From contig CALVJE010000035.1 in assembly GCA_944331725.1 (NCBI GenBank), positions 1 to 9,287 on the forward strand: 9,287 bases of DNA, read 5' to 3'. Made by a program: the position numbers and the translations under genes. Each line of letters begins with the position of its first letter. Positions within the stretch are counted from its first letter, which is position 1. The DNA comes from an uncultured Bacilli bacterium (GTDB lineage: Bacteria > Bacillota_I > Bacilli_A > RF39 > UBA660). The notes under the pieces are model-generated. The model worked only from the letters and a program-made list of their open reading frames with translations. It did no database searches and was not told the DNA's origin. Shown piece by piece: positions 5,259 to 9,287 of the stretch.

Positions 5259-5969
5259 ATGTTATTTAATTTATTTGATAGTCTAAGAGGTTTCTTTACT
5301 TTTACAGCCAGTTATTCTAATCAAGTCTTTAAAGAACCACTATCAAAAGAAGATGAAGAAGAATGTATTAAAAAGATGGGTGAGGGTGATAAAGAAGCTC
5401 GTAATAAACTAATAGAACACAACCTTAGATTAGTCGCTCATATTGTTAAGAAGTTTGATTATAAAAACGTTGATCAAGATGACCTTATTAGCGTTGGTAC
5501 TATTGGTCTTATTAAAGGAGTAGATACCTTTGTTCCAAATAAAGGGAATCGTCTTACAACTTACTGTGCTAAATGTATTCAAAATGAAATCCTAATGTAC
5601 TTTCGTGCTAATAACAAAAATAATAAAAATATCTCTTTAAATGAACCAGTTGGTTTTGATAAAGAAGGTAATGAAATATCAATACTTGATGTCATAAAAG
5701 CACCACGTCCTGACTTTATAGAAGAAATAAATCTAAAAGATAATGTTAAATTATTAAATGACTACTTAAAAGTTTTAAGTAAAAGAGAAAGGGAAATTAT
5801 TGTTAAAAGATATGGACTTGAAGGAAATGATTTATGGACTCAAAAACAAATCGCTGATAAACTAAACATTTCTAGAAGTTATGTATCTCGTATTGAAAAA
5901 CGTGCTTTAACTAAAATACTTAGAGAATTTATTAAAAATAATAAGTATAATAACTTAGACTTTGAATAA
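5259..5969 (+). CDS. sigK: RNA polymerase sporulation sigma factor, SigK-like
   Basis: This is a sigma-70 family factor of 236 residues, closest to late mother-cell SigK. Shared sequence includes ARNKLIEHNLRLVAHIVKKF, DKEGNEIS and ISRSYVSRIEKRAL. Region 2 spans about residues 46-116 and the region 4 helix-turn-helix about 195-214. The first 20 residues are hydrophobic and aromatic (LFNLFDSLRGFFTF, then TASY), matching the pro-sequence of Bacillus subtilis pro-SigK, which is cleaved just before a Tyr at this place; the start at 5259 is therefore right. The ribosome binding site is AGGTGAT (5248-5254). The gene is uninterrupted: no skin-type element splits it. SigE is the alternative, but the IEHNLRLVAHI wording favours SigK. 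It implies an endospore-forming or formerly spore-forming host. Confidence 0.9.
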   Translation: MLFNLFDSLRGFFTFTASYSNQVFKEPLSKEDEEECIKKMGEGDKEARNKLIEHNLRLVAHIVKKFDYKNVDQDDLISVGTIGLIKGVDTFVPNKGNRLTTYCAKCIQNEILMYFRANNKNNKNISLNEPVGFDKEGNEISILDVIKAPRPDFIEEINLKDNVKLLNDYLKVLSKREREIIVKRYGLEGNDLWTQKQIADKLNISRSYVSRIEKRALTKILREFIKNNKYNNLDFE

Positions 5970-6040
5970 AGACTTACTTAATCTGTTCTTCTGTTTGTAA
6001 AAAATAATAATATAAACACTTCTTGGGTACAATAGTAATG

Positions 6041-6069
6041 TTGTTATTTAGGCTACTAACTGTTATACT
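6041..6069 (+). promoter_or_regulatory. Predicted promoter of the deacetylase gene
   Basis: TTGTTA (6041-6046), 17 bp and TATACT (6064-6069) preceded by TGT form an extended -10 promoter. The predicted start near 6076 leaves a leader of only about 13 nt that still contains AGGAG. This rules against translation from the TTG at 6023. Confidence 0.55.
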
Positions 6070-6088
6070 AATATTAGGAGATGTTATA

Positions 6089-7498
6089 ATGTTTAAAAGA
6101 AAAATTAAAGGAAGAAGAATTTCTAAAAGTTATAAATTTATAAATACTACTGTTACTTTAGTACTTTGTCTTTTTATTTTTCTTTTTTTGGTTGTTCCAA
6201 AAGTTAAACTTAATGATTCAATTAATGAAGTAATAAATATTAATTCATCCTATAATAATAAGGGAATAACAGTAGATTCATTTTTCTTTAATAAATCTAT
6301 AGTTAAATCAATTAATAAAATAGATACAAGTAGAGTAGGTGTTAATGAGATAAATTATACATATAAAAATAATTTATTTACGTATCATATTAAACAAAAT
6401 GTTATAGTTAAAGATATAGAAAAACCTAAAATAGTCTTAAATGGTAATACTAAAGAATACTACTGTCCTAATGGTAAATATAAAGAATTAGGTTATAAAG
6501 CCTATGATAATGTAGATAAAGATATTACAGATTCAGTTAAAATTAAAAAATATGATGATAAAATAATTTACAGTGTTAAAGATAGTAGTGGTAATGAAAA
6601 AGAAATTGTAAGATATATAGAAAAAGGAGATATAGAAAAACCTACTATTACTTTAAATGGTAATAACACAGTTTTTATTCCTTTAAATAGTACTTATACT
6701 GAAGAAGGAGTTACAGTCTTAGATAATTGTGATAAAGACTTAACTAGTGATGTAAATATTATTAATATGATTGATACTACTAAAGTTGGAGACTATAAAA
6801 TTAAATATAAAGTTAAAGATAAAAGTAATAATAAGAGTACTATTCTAAGAAATATTAAAGTAAGAGAAAATTTAACACCTAATACCATATATCTTACCTT
6901 TGATGATGGACCAAGAGATGGTACTACTGATAAAATATTAGATATCTTAAAAGAGAAAAATATAAAAGCGACATTCTTTGTTACTAATAATGGTAGTGAT
7001 GATCTAATTAAAAGAATTGTTAATGAAGGACATTCTATTGGTATTCATACTGCATCTCATAGATATGATATTATTTATGCATCTTTAGATAATTATTATA
7101 ATGACTTAGAACAGGTTCATAATAGAATTTATAATCTTACAGGTGTTGATACTAAACTACTTAGATTTCCAGGTGGATCTAGTAATACTATTTCTAAAAA
7201 ATATAGTGAAGGTATTATGAGTACTTTAACTAAAGATGTAATCGCTAAAGACTATCAATATTATGATTGGAATATAGATAGTACAGATGCTATTTCTAGT
7301 ACTTCTAAAGATGATATATATAATAATACTATTAATAGTATATCTAAAGATAAATATAATGTTATATTAATGCACGATACTAAAAATAAAACAGTAGAGG
7401 CCCTTCCTATGATTATTGATTATGCTAAGAGTAATGGTTATACTTTTAAAAGTATAGATATTAACACTATGCCTTTAATGCAGAAAGTAAATAACTAG
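6089..7498 (+). CDS. Membrane-anchored polysaccharide deacetylase (CE4) with Ig-like domains
   Basis: This is a probable peptidoglycan N-acetylglucosamine deacetylase of 469 residues. A basic N-terminus (MFKRKIKGRR) and one membrane helix at about 18-36 anchor it with the rest outside. Residues ~109-178 and ~181-258 are two clear DUF5011-type Ig-like repeats, each opening DIEKP and containing a D..DKD motif. A more degenerate third repeat lies at ~37-108. The CE4 domain follows: TFDDGP with Asp272/Asp273, H-x3-H metal ligands His320 and His324, RFPGG at 359-363, DWNID from 393, and the catalytic-base-type HD at 429-430. All five CE4 motifs are recognisable. The start is ATG 6089, with AGGAG at 6076-6080; the longer TTG reading from 6023 lies upstream of the predicted transcription start. 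The substrate could also be another GlcNAc polymer. Deacetylation usually confers lysozyme resistance. Confidence 0.9.
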   Translation: MFKRKIKGRRISKSYKFINTTVTLVLCLFIFLFLVVPKVKLNDSINEVININSSYNNKGITVDSFFFNKSIVKSINKIDTSRVGVNEINYTYKNNLFTYHIKQNVIVKDIEKPKIVLNGNTKEYYCPNGKYKELGYKAYDNVDKDITDSVKIKKYDDKIIYSVKDSSGNEKEIVRYIEKGDIEKPTITLNGNNTVFIPLNSTYTEEGVTVLDNCDKDLTSDVNIINMIDTTKVGDYKIKYKVKDKSNNKSTILRNIKVRENLTPNTIYLTFDDGPRDGTTDKILDILKEKNIKATFFVTNNGSDDLIKRIVNEGHSIGIHTASHRYDIIYASLDNYYNDLEQVHNRIYNLTGVDTKLLRFPGGSSNTISKKYSEGIMSTLTKDVIAKDYQYYDWNIDSTDAISSTSKDDIYNNTINSISKDKYNVILMHDTKNKTVEALPMIIDYAKSNGYTFKSIDINTMPLMQKVNN

Positions 7499-7513
7499 AA
7501 ATATATGGAAATT

Positions 7514-7525
7514 TAGTATATACTA
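7514..7525. repeat. 12-bp palindrome TAGTATATACTA
   Basis: This is a perfect palindrome in the 46-base gap before yqeG, containing a TATACT that could serve as a -10 but lacking a matching -35. Its half-site TAGTAT is shared with the palindrome at 5132-5148, although the centre differs by one base. In DNA this AT-rich it may be chance. Confidence 0.25.
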
Positions 7526-7544
7526 TATATAAAGGAGTAAAACT

Positions 7545-8060
7545 ATGAAATATTTACCAGATATTTATAAAAGAAATATTTTTGATATTAATTATAAAAA
7601 ATTAAAAGATGAAGATATTAAGTGCTTAATATTTGATTTAGATAATACTTTAGTAAAGATAGATAGTATAGAAGTAGATAAAAAAACTATAGAGTTAATT
7701 ACAAAATTAAAAAAAGATTTTATAGTACTTATAGTATCTAATAGTCCTAAAAAACGTGTTAAAATATTTTTAGATAAGCTAGATATAGATGGTTATCCTT
7801 TCGCTTTAAAACCTAGTATTAGATCATTAAAGAAAATAAAAGATAAATATAATCTGTCTAATAAAAATATTGCCATTATAGGAGATCAATTTATTACAGA
7901 TATGGGATATGGTTATAAAGGTAAAATAAAAAAAATATTTGTTGATCCTATTGCGATTAAGGATTTAAAGATTACTAATATTAATAGATTTTTTGAAAAT
8001 AAAATAATGTCTAAATATAATAAACTTAATAAGTTTAGGAAAGGAAAGTATTATGAATAG
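7545..8060 (+). CDS. yqeG: YqeG family HAD-IIIA phosphatase
   Basis: This is a small HAD-superfamily hydrolase of 171 residues, the usual size for YqeG. HAD motif I is LIFDLDNTLV (Asp31 nucleophile and Asp33), motif II is IVSNS around residue 65, the motif III lysine lies in ALKPS, and motif IV is GDQFITDMGYG near 107. There is no cap domain, which fits subclass IIIA. AAAGGAG lies at 7531-7537 before ATG 7545. The stop codon overlaps the start of yqeH by 8 nt, indicating translational coupling. yqeG-yqeH linkage is common in Bacillota. The physiological substrate is not established; related phosphatases act on phosphatidylglycerophosphate or nucleotides. Confidence 0.93.
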   Translation: MKYLPDIYKRNIFDINYKKLKDEDIKCLIFDLDNTLVKIDSIEVDKKTIELITKLKKDFIVLIVSNSPKKRVKIFLDKLDIDGYPFALKPSIRSLKKIKDKYNLSNKNIAIIGDQFITDMGYGYKGKIKKIFVDPIAIKDLKITNINRFFENKIMSKYNKLNKFRKGKYYE

Positions 8061-9057
8061 TGAAAAATATTGTCTTGGATGTGGAGTAAAATTACAAGAT
8101 GAGAATGTTTTAGGAGAGGGGTATACTACTAGTTTAGATAATGACTTATGTCAAAGATGTTTTAGGATTAAAAACTATGGTGAATATCAAACTGTTACTA
8201 AAAGTAATGATGAGTATTTAGAGATTATTAAAAGTATAGGAGAAACTAAAGATTTAGTTTTATATATTGCAGATTTACTAAATTTAGAAGAAGATATTAC
8301 AAAGATTAGAGAACTTATTCCTAATAAAATGATACTTGTTTTAAATAAAAAAGATGTCTTACCTAAATCAGTTAAAGAAGAAAAGATAATAGAGTATTTT
8401 TCTAATTTAGATAAACCTTTTGATAAAGTAATAGTTATTAGTTCTGTTAAAAATTATAATATAGATTATTTACTAAAACAAATTAAATTATATCAAACTA
8501 CTAATAATGTATATGTAATAGGACATACTAATGCAGGTAAGAGTACTTTAATAAATAAACTATTAAGGAATTATTCTACTAGTGATAGAGAACTAACAAT
8601 GTCACCACTTCCATCTACTACGTTAAATACAGTTAAAATAGATATTAATGAATATTTAACTTTAATTGATACCCCTGGTCTTGTTGATAGTGGTAGTATT
8701 GTTAACTATATTAGTGATGATGAATTTAAGAAGATTAGTCCTAGAAAAGAGATAAAACCTAAGACTTTTCAAGTTAAAAAAGGTCAATCCATTATTGTTG
8801 ATGATATATTAAGAGTAGATTATGTAGAGGGTGAAAAAAATAGTTTGACTTTCTATATGTCTAATGATTTAAAAATAAAAAGAATATCTAGTAAACATAA
8901 TAATTTAAAAGATTTACAAAAAAGGACTTATGAGGTTGGTTTTAAAAAAGATATATGTATCAATGGATTAGGATTTATAAAAATCGTTAATAAAGGAGTA
9001 ATAGATGTTTATTTAGATCCTAAAATCACTACTTATGTTAGAGATAATCTAATATAA
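8053..9057 (+). CDS. yqeH: Circularly permuted GTPase YqeH, ribosome assembly
   Basis: This GTPase is needed for assembly of the 30S subunit. It has 334 residues, slightly shorter than the Bacillus subtilis protein (about 366). An N-terminal treble-clef zinc finger uses Cys7, Cys10, Cys33 and Cys36. The GTPase motifs are in permuted order: G4 NKKD at 98-101, G5 SSVK at about 130, then G1 GHTNAGKS at 157-164, a G2 Thr in PSTTLNT near 188-190, and G3 DTPG at 206-209. The C-terminal part (from about PRKEIKPKTF) is the RNA-binding region. Its ATG lies inside the end of yqeG (8-nt overlap), with GGAAAGGAAAG just upstream. The genes that usually follow it (aroE, yhbY, nadD) are not seen, because a terminator comes directly after it. 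Confidence 0.95.
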   Translation: MNSEKYCLGCGVKLQDENVLGEGYTTSLDNDLCQRCFRIKNYGEYQTVTKSNDEYLEIIKSIGETKDLVLYIADLLNLEEDITKIRELIPNKMILVLNKKDVLPKSVKEEKIIEYFSNLDKPFDKVIVISSVKNYNIDYLLKQIKLYQTTNNVYVIGHTNAGKSTLINKLLRNYSTSDRELTMSPLPSTTLNTVKIDINEYLTLIDTPGLVDSGSIVNYISDDEFKKISPRKEIKPKTFQVKKGQSIIVDDILRVDYVEGEKNSLTFYMSNDLKIKRISSKHNNLKDLQKRTYEVGFKKDICINGLGFIKIVNKGVIDVYLDPKITTYVRDNLI

Positions 9058-9066
9058 GTTTTTTTA
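9031..9066 (+). terminator. Intrinsic terminator overlapping the end of yqeH
   Basis: ACTTATGTTAGA (9031-9042) pairs with TCTAATATAAGT (9048-9059) over 12 bp with one G-U, around a GATAA loop. Six T residues follow (9060-9065). The yqeH stop codon (9055-9057) lies inside the stem. The stem is AT-rich but long. Confidence 0.7.
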
Positions 9067-9095
9067 TTGACACAAATTATCTATTATGATACTTT
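9067..9095 (+). promoter_or_regulatory. Predicted promoter for a downstream gene
   Basis: A perfect TTGACA (9067-9072) directly follows the yqeH terminator. After 17 bp comes TACTTT (9090-9095) preceded by TGA, giving a predicted start near 9102. The -10 is poor, so confidence rests on the -35 and position. Confidence 0.45.
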
Positions 9096-9101
9096 ATAGA
9101 T

Positions 9102-9287
9102 AGATGGGAGACTTTATTAATAGATGGAAGTAAGGAGGAGATGAAAAAATTAAAAAAGTATGAATTTTGTAAATTGAGAGATTTTTTGATATCAATATTT
9201 AAAATTCCCTTAGAGAAAATATTAAATTGAGAGTCTATTTTCTTTGAATTTTAAAAATTGCCTTTTTGCATTAGTTTTAAGAGTATG
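9102..9287 (+). other. Leader-like region without a clear gene
   Basis: No convincing ORF is visible in this stretch. AAGGAGGAG (9132-9140) directly abuts ATG 9141, which opens 29 codons beginning MKKLKKYEFCKLRDF; the spacing is too short for efficient initiation. TAGATGGGAG (9101-9110) and TAGATGGAAG (9121-9130) form an imperfect repeat, and AAATTGAGAG recurs at 9171-9180 and 9224-9233. TTGATATCAA (9187-9196) is a palindrome, and AATATTT (9194-9200) can pair with AAATATT (9217-9223). It may be the structured leader of a gene beyond the edge. I see no T-box or other riboswitch signature. Confidence 0.3.

Noticed and set aside
6023..6088. Longer deacetylase start at TTG 6023, adding a second hydrophobic stretch
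   Set aside because: A good promoter (6041-6069) and AGGAG at 6076-6080 both lie inside the extension, so the start is ATG 6089.
1..9287. Genetic code 4 (TGA as tryptophan), suggested by the Mollicutes-like composition
   Set aside because: Tryptophan is TGG and no gene needs TGA readthrough to reach full length.
9102..9287. T-box or other riboswitch before the next gene
   Set aside because: No T-box sequence, specifier-loop pattern or other riboswitch core was recognisable; the region is reported only as an unassigned leader.
1..9287. CRISPR array, tRNA or rRNA genes
   Set aside because: No regularly spaced repeats, cloverleaf sequences or rRNA segments were seen on either strand.

Overview
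The window is strongly AT-rich chromosomal DNA from a low-G+C Bacillota relative, probably an uncultured gut-type lineage near Erysipelotrichia/RF39. The evidence is a GluP-type rhomboid, a PriA, a sporulation sigma factor of the SigK type and a yqeG-yqeH pair, all with AGGAGG-like ribosome binding sites and heavy AGA/AAA/ATA codon use. Tryptophan is TGG and the genes end in TAA or TAG, so nothing points to genetic code 4. All larger genes lie on the + strand.

Layout: (1) 1-202 is an intergenic left edge with a rhomboid promoter and, on the - strand, a promoter-like block closely matching one found 4.7 kb away. (2) A rhomboid protease (233-1381) ends in an overlapping weak terminator. It is followed by priA (1457-3613, TTG start) and a WG-repeat-like protein (3641-4759). 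(3) 4760-5258 carries no long ORF but is densely organised. A - strand gene for a 30-residue, almost purely hydrophobic peptide is opposed by a roughly 120-nt + strand RNA. Each RNA has its own extended -10 promoter and its own intrinsic terminator, and their 3' ends overlap by about 100 nt. (4) An uninterrupted sigK-like gene (5259-5969). (5) A membrane-anchored polysaccharide deacetylase with Ig-like repeats (6089-7498). (6) yqeG-yqeH (7545-9057), overlapping by 8 nt and closed by a terminator, with a new promoter and an untranslated-looking leader running to the right edge.

The main find is region 3, which has the architecture of a type I toxin-antitoxin system. Its features are a small membrane peptide, a convergent antisense RNA overlapping the 3' UTR, an 11-bp helix hiding the toxin Shine-Dalgarno sequence, a possible 17-codon leader ORF overlapping the toxin start, and a 14-nt sequence at the predicted mRNA 5' end complementary to the end of the terminator stem, recalling hok fold-back inhibition. 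I recognise no described family in the peptide. The antitoxin promoter and 5' part recur at the left edge (44 of 53 positions identical), suggesting a second copy whose remainder lies outside the window. Everything about the function of this locus is inference from sequence layout.

The other genes are housekeeping or cell-envelope and sporulation functions: replication restart (PriA), membrane proteolysis (rhomboid), late mother-cell transcription (SigK), peptidoglycan modification (deacetylase) and ribosome assembly (YqeH).
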